A stretch of 56,037 nucleotides of DNA. It comes from Priapulus caudatus (lineage: Eukaryota; Priapulida; Priapulimorpha; Priapulimorphida; Priapulidae). This document shows, in pieces, positions 20,444 through 31,469 of this stretch. The stretch's first letter is position 1, and each line of letters opens with the position of its first letter. The position numbers and the translations under genes are program-made. The stretch spans positions 1 through 56,037 of the forward strand of contig NW_014577892.1 in assembly GCF_000485595.1 (NCBI RefSeq), in the 5' to 3' direction. The notes beneath the pieces are model-generated. The model searched no databases. It had not been told where the DNA came from and saw only the letters and a program-made list of their open reading frames with translations.

Positions 20444-21110
20444 TTATCTTGCGCATGCATTAAGTCGCGCATTTTTGGACTCGAGTGTGCTAAGGCGAAA
20501 GGGTTAGTGGACAAGAGGGTGATACCTGTGATTTTATGTTTCTTTTTATATCTTTTGCATACATTTTTACGCATTCGTATTACCGAAGATTGCATAGATT
20601 CTCAGAAAGCCCACGTTTTATCTAGGCTGTTGAACTGTCGTTAAACTTGTGATAAACGTCAACTAGGTTTCTTAATTGTCCAACGGACCCGATGGCATAT
20701 ATAGTTTAATCCTAGCATAGTTGTGACATTTCTCCAAGTTAACTCAAAAATTATAACGGCCGAGAACCTACGTGATTATACTCCCCCCGCCAAATGAAAG
20801 TTATGAGCCCTAATTTATATGGCGAATAATGTTTTCGTAAGTGTAAAATGATTTCGAAAAAAGAATCTATGCAACCTTGGTTACTGAGTCACGTGAAACT
20901 ATTGGACATTCGTTATATAATAAAAGTTGAAAGCTGGTGATACTGGTATGTTTTCGTGATCGTCATTGTATAGCAGGTCTATTACCATTACCGTGCGAAA
21001 AGAATTTTAACCGTTCACAAAAAATTATATAAAAATATATAAAAATTACTCGTGCTAAAGTTATGTGGTTAGTCGCGCATCCTTGGGTCATTGAGTCCGT
21101 CATCCTTCCG
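20444..21110. other. No gene recognised
   Basis: AT-rich sequence with no motif or clear repeat. Confidence 0.4.
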
Positions 21111-21113
21111 TTG

Positions 21114-22138
21114 TCAGTTGTGATAAATGCATGTCGTTGCAGAGGCTCCATAGTGCTGGGGTGGATTGCCAGTGTGGTTGGGGATGGGGTTGTACTGGCC
21201 AGCCCCAGATAACGTTGGGCATGGCTGGGCGTTCCTCATGTCCTGCTTATGGTTGGCGTAATCAATGGCACCTGCTGGTGAAGCCTCGTGACAGGAAGCC
21301 ACAGGGTCACTTGCCGAGGTGCCTGTTAGCCTTCGCCTGGCCCACAGATAGGTAGTTGTGGTCCGTGTGGGCATTCGACATGTCTACAAGCAGCTGCTGA
21401 TGTTGCGAGAGCTGGTTGAGTTTCCTTGTTGTCGCTGACTGTTCTCATATTGTCGTTGCTGTTGCTCAAGAGGGTACAGTTAGATGACATGCCATACAGT
21501 GTAACCAATATTATGTGTCAAGTAGCTGTGTTTTTATATATTCACAGCTTGACATTGTTAATCTATCTCTACAGTTACATATGTTCATTGCTAATACACA
21601 TGGGTAACGTAATCTAGTAGGTTATGGAAGGCTCCTACGTCTGTGAGTGATCATGCACCTTACTTGTGTATGCACACTACTTCACGTGGCGCAGTGGTTT
21701 TACCTGTATTGCATCTTCATCTTCATCACGCTCTAAAGGGTGTGAGCGAGGGCGAGGTACTTGGTTGTCTTGTGCTAGGGATTCTTGGTGGAATGCAGGA
21801 TATAGACGCTGCGTTATAAATGGGGTTGTGGCTGTAACAGCCTGGTGTACACGTTCAGCTGTGGCTTGGATTGGTTGAACAAAGGGGGTGATAGGTGTAT
21901 GGGATGTGCGCATAACGCAGATACTCGGGAGCAAATGTTGGGGAGCACAGCAGTAGTATAACACTGCGATAATAAGTACACATATTACAACATATATGAG
22001 AATTTGGTGCCACTGTATGGTTAGACGTTTAGATGCTGCCTGAGCAACTTCGTTCTCATCAAGAATCTTTCTGCTGTCTGGGATAGCGTCCTTAGTTAGT
22101 TGAATGGAATGCTGGGCCATGCGATAACAATAAAACAT
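21114..22138 (-). pseudogene. Env-like membrane tail with downstream proline-rich segment
   Basis: A minus-strand frame (22138-21677) has one membrane segment, QILIYVVICVLIIAVLYYCC, at about residues 45-65, followed by a Pro/Thr-rich cytoplasmic-type tail. Farther left (21374-21114) another frame is Pro/Asn-rich and may be a frameshifted continuation. A single C-terminal membrane anchor with a cysteine pair and a proline-rich tail is the layout of env-like proteins of Gypsy elements. An env-like ectodomain remnant lies on the same strand at 27463-31170, and the hAT gene at 22602-25990 sits between. That they once formed one gene is inference. Confidence 0.45.
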
Positions 22139-22139
22139 T

Positions 22140-22600
22140 TTGATTATTATAGTTAATATTTATTATAAATCTGATCAGGTTCACACAAAAAAACGATTTC
22201 CTGTTGAAATGACAGGTCAGATAGGTCAGATGTTAACCCTTAACGTGCCACGTTCATGTACACTCGCACGCAGCGGAGTGCCATGTGCATGTATCCTCGC
22301 ATAAAGTGGAGTGCCAAGTTCATGTATACTCGCATTTGTCAATAAAATCATTGCTATATCCATTGAATTGTATGCATTGTATTGCGCGCATGAGTGACTC
22401 CATTAATTGTGTAGTGCACACCAAAGTCCTTCTTCTAGGCGTGTTTCTTTGGGGGAGGAAGTGCATTGTAAGTCATATTCCTTTTTTTTCTCTTAAAGCC
22501 AAAAATTAATCTGGCACAGGAGGATGAGTACCATGGCACTAGGCTCAAAATCTATGGGCACATTAAGGGTTAAATGACGTCTTAATTGTTTAACTTAGAG
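22140..22600. other. No gene recognised; two near-copies of a short motif
   Basis: The text CTCGCA...GGAGTGCCA.GT.CATGTA repeats at about 22262-22300 and 22300-22335. Nothing coding was recognised. This is the left margin of the hAT-like gene. Confidence 0.4.
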
Positions 22601-23690
22601 GTTAGAAATTACCAAAAATGTTCCTTCTGATATCTGACCTGGCTACAAATTCCTTTGCAACATGTTCAATGTCAATTTGGTCGAGGATCTCACTGTGGAC
22701 GGTGCATACAGCCGTGGCGTTGAGTCGTTGTTGGGACATTGTGCTCCTCAACCATGTCTTCAATCGACGCAAGGAGGAAAAACTCCTCTCGCACTCACTG
22801 GACGATACGGGGCATACAAGGAGGAGCTGCATGATGGCCTTCACCTGAGGGAATAGAGCGCAGATCTCTGGTGTCATCTGTCGGTAGGCGTCCACGGATT
22901 CATAAAGAGATGACGCGCCTGTGGTTTGACAAAACATCGGAAGTTGTACTGCCAGGATGTCTGTCTTCAGTTCCGGATATCTAATAGATGCAAAAATATG
23001 AATACAAAAGTATTTTTGTACTTATCAGATTCAGGAGTATTTATAAGTCTTATAAGACTATAAGGGAAATGAATGATTGAGACAAACAGAGCAAAAAAGG
23101 AAGAAAGAAATAACCAACCACTCAAAAAAAAAATACACAACTGTGTACGAGTGGTCATACATCATGCGTGTCTTATTTTTGAGAATGTATTTCTTTTGCG
23201 GCTTTGCTACATTTCCACCATTATCAATTATTTAATGTGATTCGTAAATACGTAGATCGGAAATCTTCAAAGGTACTATAAGATTTGTGCACCTTTTGGC
23301 AATATCCATGTCATTTATTGTTCCTAGCAAGACCTCCTTCAGCTGGACATAGTCTTCTAATCCAGACTTTGATGGATCGAACCTGTCTTAGCTGGACAAT
23401 GATGTCATCGACGAAGGAGAAGTACTTCTGTCTGTAGTATGCCTCTGGGTTGTCATGCGTGTATTGGTCTCCTTCACCGGCCAGTCGCCGGGGAACACGT
23501 CTTCTCCGTGGCAGCTTGAGAGGTTCTATGTCGAACTCTTCTATCTTCTGTTCAGTTGCTCGATACAAAGCGAGAAACTCCTCGTCAATACGGCTCGAAC
23601 GGATCTCTCTTGTTGCGATCCTTGCTGCTTTCAGCATTCCTGTAATATACAAGTTGTAAGGATGGATGAGAGACAACATTATAAATCACC

Positions 23691-23730
<40 letters not shown>

Positions 23731-23732
23731 GA
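23691..23732. repeat. (ATT)n microsatellite
   Basis: About 13 ATT units in the second intron of the ZMYM1-like gene, next to exon 3. Confidence 0.97.
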
Positions 23733-24404
23733 TATTCCACACTGACTATTCGTTAAAAAATAATTGCAAACACCTAAACACGCAGCATAATGGCGATTTA
23801 TCTTGAAACTATTAAATGGAATAAAGTACAGAAGTAGTGACAACAGCTCACCTGACACATTTGCTGACTTGGCCTGCAGTGCAGAATTCAGTTGCTCTAG
23901 GATGGCCATAGGCTTCATGGCCATTTGCAGACAAAGGAGAGTATCACCCTTGTCAAACCGGTCGAAAAGTCCGTTGGCTTTCACTGATGTTTCACCTGCA
24001 CTAGACATTGACATCTCCTGTAAACTGCAGAGAACGGCCTCGTAATTGTCCAGCACTGAAGCAATTGCTCGCAGTCGGCATAGCCAGCGGGTAGGACACG
24101 GGCCGGATGGAGGCAACGTTCGCAGGTTGTGTTGATTCATTGGATGCGATTGATTTGAAGAGAGCCTGTACCAAGGTACCAAACAAAAAATATACTTGTC
24201 AGTTTGAACATTCGCAAATTACAATATCTTATACAATAAATGAGTTTATGAATTAAAAAAGAAACATAGATGCTATGTTGCTGCCACTTGCGGCAGATAT
24301 ATAACCAGAATAACCAGAACAATAATTGTTAACATTGTTCATTTGTTCAAAAAAATAATTAATCTAAATCTAAAATCTATAGTTCCTGAGAAAATGGTTT
24401 CATT

Positions 24405-24535
24405 ACATTTCGACGAACATCCGACCATCTTTCTCAAGTGACAAGTCTCTTGGATAGCACTTGCGTGAGACAGGCGCGAGACAGTGCTAACCAAGATACT
24501 TGAGAAAGACGGTCGAGTGATCGTCGAAACGTCGT
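24405..24535. repeat. Imperfect inverted repeat with GTCGAAACGTCG-type end
   Basis: The left arm TTTCGACGAACATCCGACCA, followed by TCTTTCTCAAGT, pairs with ACTTGAGAAAGACGGTCGAG, followed by TGATCGTCGAAAC, on the right. It lies in the first intron of the ZMYM1-like gene. It resembles hairpin ends seen in some retroelements; no coding part is attached. Confidence 0.6.
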
Positions 24536-25720
24536 GGAACAATAAACAGTAAGTCCAGATTTAGATTAAGAATTCGTTTGAACACTGAACTCCAACTTCC
24601 ATTATCTTATTTCAAACATTCTTCTAAATGTTTATATCATTAGGATCTGAAATTAACCATGAATAGAATTATGATTAGCATGTTGAATTAACATTAAATA
24701 AAAACTAGTAATCTTACCTTATACTTTCCTGAACGATTGAAAAGTACACCAAGCTCGTGAACCCACTGCACAGCATCCCGAATAATGGGACATGCCTCGA
24801 CACCGTGTTGCATCACAAGATTCGACATGTGAGATCCACAATGGAAGTTTAGTGCTAACTGCTGTCGCTCTTTCACCTTGGCCTGGCAGCCGTTGTAGAA
24901 GCCCTGCATGTTCGCGGCCCCATCGTAGGTTTGGGCCCGGAGATCGCTGTGTGACAAGGAAAGTCGCGTTATAACATCAAAGATTACAGACGCAATGGTA
25001 TTGCCAGTCGTGTCCGGCAGTTCGTACAGTCCTACGAAATCTTCCTTGATACGCAGCTCTGCATCCACATGGCGGAAACATATCGATTCTTGTTCCGTTG
25101 ATGTTATGTCTTGGGTTCCATCCACCATGACTGCAAATATGCCATCTTTTTGTATGTCTTTAGCGACGCTGGTGACTACTTCCCGAGCAAGTATGTCAAT
25201 AATTTCACCTTGGGCCCGGGGGGTTGTGAAAGACGTAGTACGTCGCAGATATCTACTCAAACCCTCGTCGTTGACTTTCTTAAGCTCCAGAAGATGGTAA
25301 AAATTTCCCTCATTCTCCAAACGTCCCCTAAAGGCGAGACCCTGTCTAAAAAGGAATCAAAGACCTTGAATTATAATCAAAAGCGAGTGCTTGGCTTCTT
25401 GTTGTTGCCGATGACATTGGTCACTGAGTTGGGCTCCAATTGTCGGTTTTTTGGAAGCCTGCATCTGAAGCACGGCGAACCGATGACATTCAGAGGTCTG
25501 GTGAATTTCAAACCTCTGCGTAGCCTTCTTCCAATTTGTAAACCCAGCACTCGAGAAGGCTGGTTCTTTTACTTTCAAGAGTTGGAGAAGTCCAGCGGTT
25601 TGAGCTCTAGCACAGTCGAAACACATGATGCTTTCCTTCTGTTCGTCGTAGTGGAGCCATGGATAGGTTTGAAACCATTTATCCTGGAAGTAGACTTTCT
25701 GGTTCTTTCTTTCCTTGGGA

Positions 25721-25942
25721 GGATGACGCGAGCGGGGGGATGATTGGGCTTCGTGTGGGATAGAATTGTTGGGTTTCCTTCGTGAGTTTCAATGGCTGGA
25801 TCACTTTCATGCCCTTCCTTGTCATTGCCATCTTTGGAACTTTGGGGAATGTCGTCTGGAGGGATGACGCGAGCGGGAGGATGATTTGGCTTGGTGTGGG
25901 ATAGAATTGTTGGCTTTCCTTCGTGAGTTTCAATGGTTGGAT
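25721..25942. repeat. Direct duplication of ~82 bp
   Basis: Segments at 25721-25801 and 25862-25942 share GGATGACGCGAGCGGG, GTGTGGGATAGAATTGTTGG and CTTTCCTTCGTGAGTTTCAA with few differences. In the ZMYM1-like frame they encode two copies of a peptide containing ETHEG.PTILSHTKPNHPPA upstream of the zinc finger. Confidence 0.88.
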
Positions 25943-26009
25943 CCATGGGCGCAAACAACCTATGAAAGTTGGGAGAGACATAGGCATTAGTGTAGCGTGG
26001 TTCAACGCC

Positions 26010-26106
26010 GATTGTGTGTATATATGTATGTATGTATGTGTGTGACTGCGTGCGTGCGTGTGCATGCGCGTGCGCTTGTGTCCTGGTGGGTGTGTGTGTG
26101 TGTAAC
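26010..26106. repeat. (GT)n / (GTAT)n microsatellite
   Basis: Runs of GTATGTAT, TGCGTGCGTG and GTGTGTGTGTGTG. His/Thr-rich frames across it are artefacts. Confidence 0.93.
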
Positions 26107-26109
26107 ACA

Positions 26110-27080
26110 TACGTTAGGTTACTTATTGATCTTTGACAAAATTTAGTTTATAAACGTCACTCTGCAAAACAGAAGACCACAGACGTACGTGCAATTTTTT
26201 ATTTTTTTCCCTAACTATCACAAGTTTTTGCCCGAAAATCTCAAGGAGCGCCTTAACGAATGCCTTAGCAGAGAACTTACCCTTTGGTGAAAAAGGAATG
26301 CAGCGTTTTTTGCTTCCCCACCTTCTCTGTTGCCTTTGCAGGAGGCTCTAAGGAAGAGAGATAGACGAGCACTACATCGTGGTGGATACATGCATATTAA
26401 AAAAAAGAAAATGTAAAAAAATAAGTGATATGAACTTTCGCAGTTCACAAATGTTGAAAGAGATGTATTTGCCTGGGATATGCAGATGTATATGTATTGG
26501 GGCTAGTCCAACTTCGTACGAGTCTAGATTTATAAGAAAAGACAAAATCATTCATATTTTTTTTTATCAAAAAGTCTTTTGATAATATTTTGCAATTATC
26601 CAAATATGACAGTAACTTTATACTACCGGTACTACAAAGGCTACTTTAGAACACGAAGGCCAACTCATTACCAGTGAATAAATTTATCTATATTTATAAA
26701 TAAAAATTGTGTTCGTTCTCATTCTGACATTTCTGCCATCAAAATTCCCACATGACAAGGATAGAATATGATTCAACTTTCAAAGTTTCAATTATTCATC
26801 TTAACTGTTTGAATTGTTGGATGAAAATTAGTTAACCATGTGGGAGATACCTTTCACTTTCATCCTTTTCCTGGCTGTAGCCTGGTTGCCTCTTGAAAAT
26901 CCGAGAGACATCACTGTATTTTCTTGATGCAGATGCAGCCAGTTTATTAATAGCCGTCACTGCGCGAGTCGTTTCTTGGAAATGCACGCTCTGCCATTAC
27001 CTTAGTTTTGCACCCCCCCCCTACCGTCGCTCAGTGTTATAATGTGTTTCTATGCATTTTTTATCTGGCATGTCTACGGT
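26110..27080. other. No gene recognised
   Basis: AT-rich, with short frames only and no conserved motif on either strand. It lies between the hAT gene and a plus-strand zinc-finger-like fragment. Confidence 0.4.
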
Positions 27081-27082
27081 AA

Positions 27083-27330
27083 ATGGAACAGCCTAGTCAG
27101 ACAGGCGCTGTCTGCAAGGTGTCGCGTAGTTTGTCTGCTAATCAGATTAACACGTGGGGAGAATGGCGTCCAATTGCCATTGCCATCCAAAAAACCCGAC
27201 TTTTACAGAAATTCAGGAACGAATATACACAGATGTGGCCTGTACTTGTGAAGTCAAAACTCAGTGTTAATCATGGCTATTGCATGGTATGCAAGACAGA
27301 CTTTCAAGTGGGGCACGGAGGAAGGAGTTT
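27083..27330 (+). pseudogene. BED-like zinc-finger N-terminal fragment (hAT-related)
   Basis: The frame from ATG 27083 contains KFRNEYTQMWPVLVKSKLSV followed by HGYCMVCKTDFQVGHGGR. Proteins related to KIAA1586/ZNF862 begin with a similar W..........CM.C...F....GG.SD segment carrying a BED-like Cys-Cys-His-His finger. The sequence breaks off at GGR, before the His pair, in a G/C-rich stretch (27330-27420). It is therefore half a finger and not functional. It is on the opposite strand to the env-like remnant around it. Confidence 0.5.
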
Positions 27331-28481
27331 TTTTTTTGAATCTCAGGGGGGGATATTTGTACAGGCCATCCCCCCTCTTTCAAGAGCGGGGGGGTGCATC
27401 CCCCCATCCCCCCGGGATTTACGCCCATGTACGCCAGGTCTAGGTCACGCGTCTTATAAAGATTATTGGGGAAGGACTGAGGTGGGGATTAAATCCGTTG
27501 CGTTGCCGCGCTTAACATCTAGTTCTGCTAAATCTGCCCAAATTGTTGGTGTTGCTAGTGTGGGAGGTAAAATCTGAGTAAGAGTGGTAGTTAAGTTTAC
27601 CGTCGAATCGTGGTAATAGAAGGTAGGTAAGGTTAAATCCGCAGAATGTGCAGACCAGCCTGATTGCAAGGAGATAATTTGGCAGGTAATTATTTGTAAA
27701 TCAGTAAACCATAGGTGCCTGGTTGTTAGTGGGCTGACAAGAAATCGTCAGGCGGAAGGGTTTAATTGGTGAGATAAGCCAATGGCCATTACAGATATAT
27801 CTGACTAAATGTCTTGGTTTTGATTGCACCGTTACTCTGCGCTGACAATATGTTGATATGTCAGTGCTGTGCCTCAGAAATAGTGTTACTAAACAGTCAG
27901 TGGATCCTGATACGTAGTAGATTTCAGACTCAGATTGGCGGATGCCACTCGTGGCATCCAGACATTTGCGAGCAAGTTCTGATTTAGGGTAAAAATATGC
28001 GTGTCTTGGTCTGGGCAAATGGTATATATTTTTCATCGAGGACATAGTATACGGATGCTGATGTGCCGTTAATGTAAACGGGTGCGGGGAGAATTTGGAA
28101 GATATTAAAAATTTGTCCGACATGTTTTAGAGGCAGAAATGTGATAACATGGAAAGACGTGCGAACCGGTACTACAACTGTGTATATGAGACTGTGATAG
28201 TATAAAATGTGTCATCTATTCCCTTAGGTAAGGCGAGGTAATTAGGGATGACTTATTTGATACCCTGTAATACTTCTTGTAACTGGGTTGGTGATACTAG
28301 GGACATGGGTAATTTTCCCATGAGACAGCTGCTAAGTGGATGTTCAAGTCCAGCTACTATACCCGTAATATCCTGCAATGTTAACATCATCATGTCTATA
28401 GTTGTCTGCACCTGTGTTAGGGCAGCAATCCTATCATTTAGTCAGGGGTGGCGCTAGGGTATTTTCTTAGGGGGGCGAAAC

Positions 28482-28624
28482 CAGGGGCGTGTAGAGGAGC
28501 ACGCGAAGGGGGGTCTGGGGGTCTCCCCCAGAAATTTTTGAAATTAAACTCCCTCATATGCGTTTTCTGCGCGAGTAGGGGGGGGGGGTCCGGACCCCCT
28601 GGACCCCCCCTGTACACGCCCCTG
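28482..28624. mobile_element. Nested small MITE with CAGGGGCGTGTA termini
   Basis: Left CAGGGGCGTGTAGAGG and right (reverse complement) CAGGGGCGTGTACAGG form 12-13 bp inverted ends around a GGGGGGTCTGGGGG/GGTCC-rich body. The termini look hAT-like. No clean 8-bp duplication is visible. Confidence 0.7.
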
Positions 28625-28685
28625 GGAACTGTAGACTCTGATACCGTGTGCGCTTGCACTGACGGGTGGGGTCCAGGGGGTAGAT

Positions 28686-29652
28686 TCATGATTCATCAAG
28701 CTGCGTACGCAAAATATTTTGCGTAAATCTTGTGTACGCAATCGACGTTGCTTAGTTGCGATTCATCAACACAGCTATTTAGTAAATTTTCGTACGATTT
28801 CGCGTACGCAAGCGAGGCCGTTTTAGGTGCAATTCATCAAGCTAAAATTTACGTAAACCTTTGCGTAACTTTACACGAGTGCGAGGTGCGTACCACCTCG
28901 AAATTCCCGCAGGGTGTTTCCTGCATACCGCAGCTGCCATTATTTTATTCGAGAAAACATAAAATTACACTCAACTAAAAATAAAGAAATAAATTACCAT
29001 ACTACTACAGACAGGCGGGCGCCTTTGAAGTTTGTTTTCGTCATAGCTTGCGCATCTGTTTTCGTTATAACGGAGTCGTAGTTAGCCGATGTACGTGACA
29101 CGCACGCATTTGTAGTGCCACACAGCACGCACGTGTACGTACAACACGCACGCCCGTGTACGTACGCAAGCACGCACGGGTACGTGCACACGCACGTCAC
29201 GTGTATGTGCGACACCACGACGCTACCCGGCTTCGGCTATCTGGTACTGGGGGGTGGTACGTGTTTGCTTGCTTTCATTGAGTGTTTGAACACCAAGTTA
29301 TACAAACTGAAAATGAGGAGCAACTGAATCACATCCCCCAGCACGTCTGTAGACAGCTAGAGCTCATTATGGGTTTACATACAAGAGGGAGGCGTCAGTT
29401 TCGGTTTCCTTATGGTATGTGTCGCACAGTGGTGATTGGTTCTATGCTAGGCACGCCCTCAACAGCCAGCGCTGACGATGGCGTAGTGATTTACACCGGA
29501 AGTTCATCAACTTTCGCGTACGCAGTGCCTAGCTGCAGTTGATGAATCGCACCTACGAGCTTTGCGTACCGTCGGAGCCGCGCTTCACGTTACTTTCGTA
29601 TAAACTCTTGGCCTGTACGCATACACTTTGGCGCAAAAACGTTGATGAATTT
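28686..29652. mobile_element. Nested foldback-like segment with repeated ATTCATCAA motifs
   Basis: ATTCATGATTCATCAAGC opens the segment and GTTGATGAATTTGGGA closes it. In between, ATTCATCAA/TTGATGAAT and CGTACGCAA/TTGCGTAC recur in both orientations (28700-28860 and 29500-29650). No open frame has a recognisable motif. The boundaries are approximate. Confidence 0.5.
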
Positions 29653-31210
29653 GGGACCCCAGCGCGCAACCTTAGCTGCCCCTGGCGGGGTCCAGGGTGC
29701 AGAGAGCGCTGCAGGGGTCCGGGGAGCTCTCAGAGTTAGCTAATCAAAGCCCTTGCATTGATCGACAAAAAATTGATTGCAGGGAACAAGGGAACATATT
29801 ACCAGGAGCATGAAACCCGGGGGGGGAGCTCACCCCACATTATGGTTAGGTATCTGGTATGCTGCACTGCGAGTTAAAATGTGGGGGGGGGGGCTCGGGG
29901 AACTAACATCAGGACTTGAAGATAGGATCGGGTCTTGCAGACTAAATGTTTGTTGACATGTTGTATGCGTCTGGGAACCGGCTTGTCTCGAAAATGGGGG
30001 TCTCCGGAACTAGCTAGGATTTGGGATTGAAATTTCAGATGCGATGAAACTGTGGGACACGTTTAAAAGGGGCTCTCCGGAAACTGTGGGGGAACGATGA
30101 TTGGCTTCGAATCTATTGCTGTATTTAGCACTGAACCAATTAATTGTTGTATGTAGTATTGAGGAGAGAAAACATGCACCCTGGAGAGAGATTGAACGCA
30201 CGCACACGCACGCTCACACCCGACGCGGCGCGGGCCACTCTGGAGGCGCTGGGAACGCGGGCTGCGCTTTCACACTAACGTAAACTAGCGAGAGGGCGAC
30301 TCACGGAGAGATAGCATTAACCTCCGCAGTGCGAAACAATACGCCATACGACGTCTAACGAACACCCGAATAAACCCGTGTGCGAATATACGCAGCGTAA
30401 TGTTAATGCTCGCTCGCCGCTCAGGTCTGCAGCAAGCCTGGCTGTGTGGCTGGTTTTTCAAGCAATCGCTGGAAGCGCTAAATACTTGATTGTGTCCACA
30501 CACACACACAACACCACACCCACACACGACAACAGCACACGACACCACGCTACGTGTACACAAACGTTACAGACCCGATCACATAAACTCCCTCACTTCG
30601 TGGAGCGGAACTCACGCAACTGGTAAAAATATAAGAATAGTGAGTGGTAAAGAGATATTATTAGATGGTCAGTCTGAACTTCGTTGTGATGTCTATAATT
30701 TATAAGTTGTTAACGACCTCAAGTGGGCCTACCTTCTCTCTCGGCTCGGAAACAGCATCTATCGCAAAATATGGTTCCCAACTTGGACTCCAAGGAAATA
30801 ACACCTTGACATCGATGATCAACATTAAGCACAGGTTTTATATGGAATTGATTTCGACACATACTTCTTTCGATTTTTCGGCAGGAAAGGGGTTGACCCC
30901 ACCCCACCATCATTTGCAAGACATTTTGCAAGATGTTTCTTTTCTTTTTTTTTTTCTTTTCTTTTCTTTTTCTTCATTCTTGGCCTTTTCTTGGCAAATT
31001 GATTTAGTGCGGCGACGCCCCCCCCCCTCGCCAGGGAATCCGGTTGCCCCCCCCTGGTGGCGCCGCCCCTGCATTTAGTGTATCTGTAATAGTGGAGCGG
31101 TTAAGTGTTTTTAGGCATAATCGTTCAGTTAGTGATACAAGCATGAAAATTGTCACGAGCAGTTTCTATGGGACACTTGACAAGAAAACGGTCTTAGCCT
31201 CTTGAAATTT

Positions 31211-31460
31211 CAAAATGGCGGCCATTTCCCAAGATGGCCGCCATCAGAATCTCCAAATTATACCTTTTCTAATCGAAATTGATTTGGTTTTTCGATTGAG
31301 GAGGTTTTGGTGTCGTTTCTTATGTTTTAGACCATGCTGAAGCCAATGGTGTAAAAATAATCGACCTAAAATTCCAACATAACGTCCATTTTCCAAGATA
31401 GCCGCCAACCCTTGCGCCAATTGCCCAATGCGCCATTGCCCCATGCCCAGCCATTGCGCC
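31211..31460. repeat. GGCGGCCAT-rich repeat region
   Basis: Contains AATGGCGGCCATTTCC and AAGATGGCCGCCAT in a short palindrome, and further right repeated CGCCATTGCCC. A similar motif drives the tandem repeat at 40700-41140. Non-coding. Confidence 0.55.
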
Positions 31461-31469
31461 ATTGCTCAA

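Larger units (their letters stand above)
22602..25990 (-). pseudogene. ZMYM1-like hAT transposase gene (zf-TTF, DUF4371, hAT dimerisation), lightly broken
   Basis: Minus-strand exons: about 25720-24718, 24165-23852, 23639-about 23262, 22980-22602. Exon 1 has a TTF-type zinc finger (FQTYPWLHYD, MCFDCARAQ, FSSAGFTNWKKATQRF, HQTSECH) and then the DUF4371 core (FAVMVDGTQDITSTEQ, YELPDTTGNTIASVIFDV, QTYDGAANMQG, FHCGSHMSNLV). Exon 2 has CPTRWLCRLRAIASVL; exon 3 RRRRVPRRLAGE and FSFVDDIIVQL; exon 4 the dimerisation region CPVSSSECERSFSSLRRLKT. Donors AAG|GTAAGA and CAG|GTGAGC and matching acceptors fit. Defects: a TGA at 25357-25359 between zinc finger and core, and a frameshift near 23383 in exon 3. 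The N-terminal part (25700-25990) contains an 82-bp duplication. The order matches ZMYM1-like hAT proteins; this copy looks recently inactivated. Confidence 0.85.
28443..31071. mobile_element. hAT-type element, 2.6 kb, non-coding, with perfect 8-bp TSD
   Basis: CATTTAGT occurs at 28435-28442 and again at 31072-31079, a perfect 8-bp target duplication. The left end starts CAGGGGTGGCGCTAGGGTAT; the right end reverse-complements to CAGGGGCGGCGCCACCAGGG. Both features fit hAT. No transposase is inside; instead it holds nested inserts (28482-28624 and about 28686-29652), G-rich patches, a CA-repeat (30500-30530) and a pyrimidine tract near the right end. It is probably a non-autonomous hAT that grew by nested insertion. 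Confidence 0.85.
27463..31170 (-). pseudogene. Env-like (retrotransposon glycoprotein) ectodomain remnant, interrupted by a hAT element
   Basis: Minus-strand frames at 31170-31080, 28440-28250, 28123-27701 and 27669-27463 carry consecutive parts of what looks like an F-type/Env-like ectodomain: a helical heptad region, then a Cys-rich segment with YICNGHWLIS-type text and spaced single cysteines. The first two parts are separated by the 2.6-kb hAT element at 28443-31071; across its 8-bp duplication the frame stays in register. Frameshifts or stops lie near 28245, 28130 and 27690. The likely anchor and tail are at 21114-22138, beyond the ZMYM1-like gene. Such genes occur in env-bearing Gypsy elements. 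No gag-pol of the same copy was identified. Recognition is by layout only. Confidence 0.45.

Noticed and set aside
29282-29542. 86-codon plus-strand frame in the nested foldback segment
   Set aside because: No motif; lies in a repeat-derived non-coding segment.
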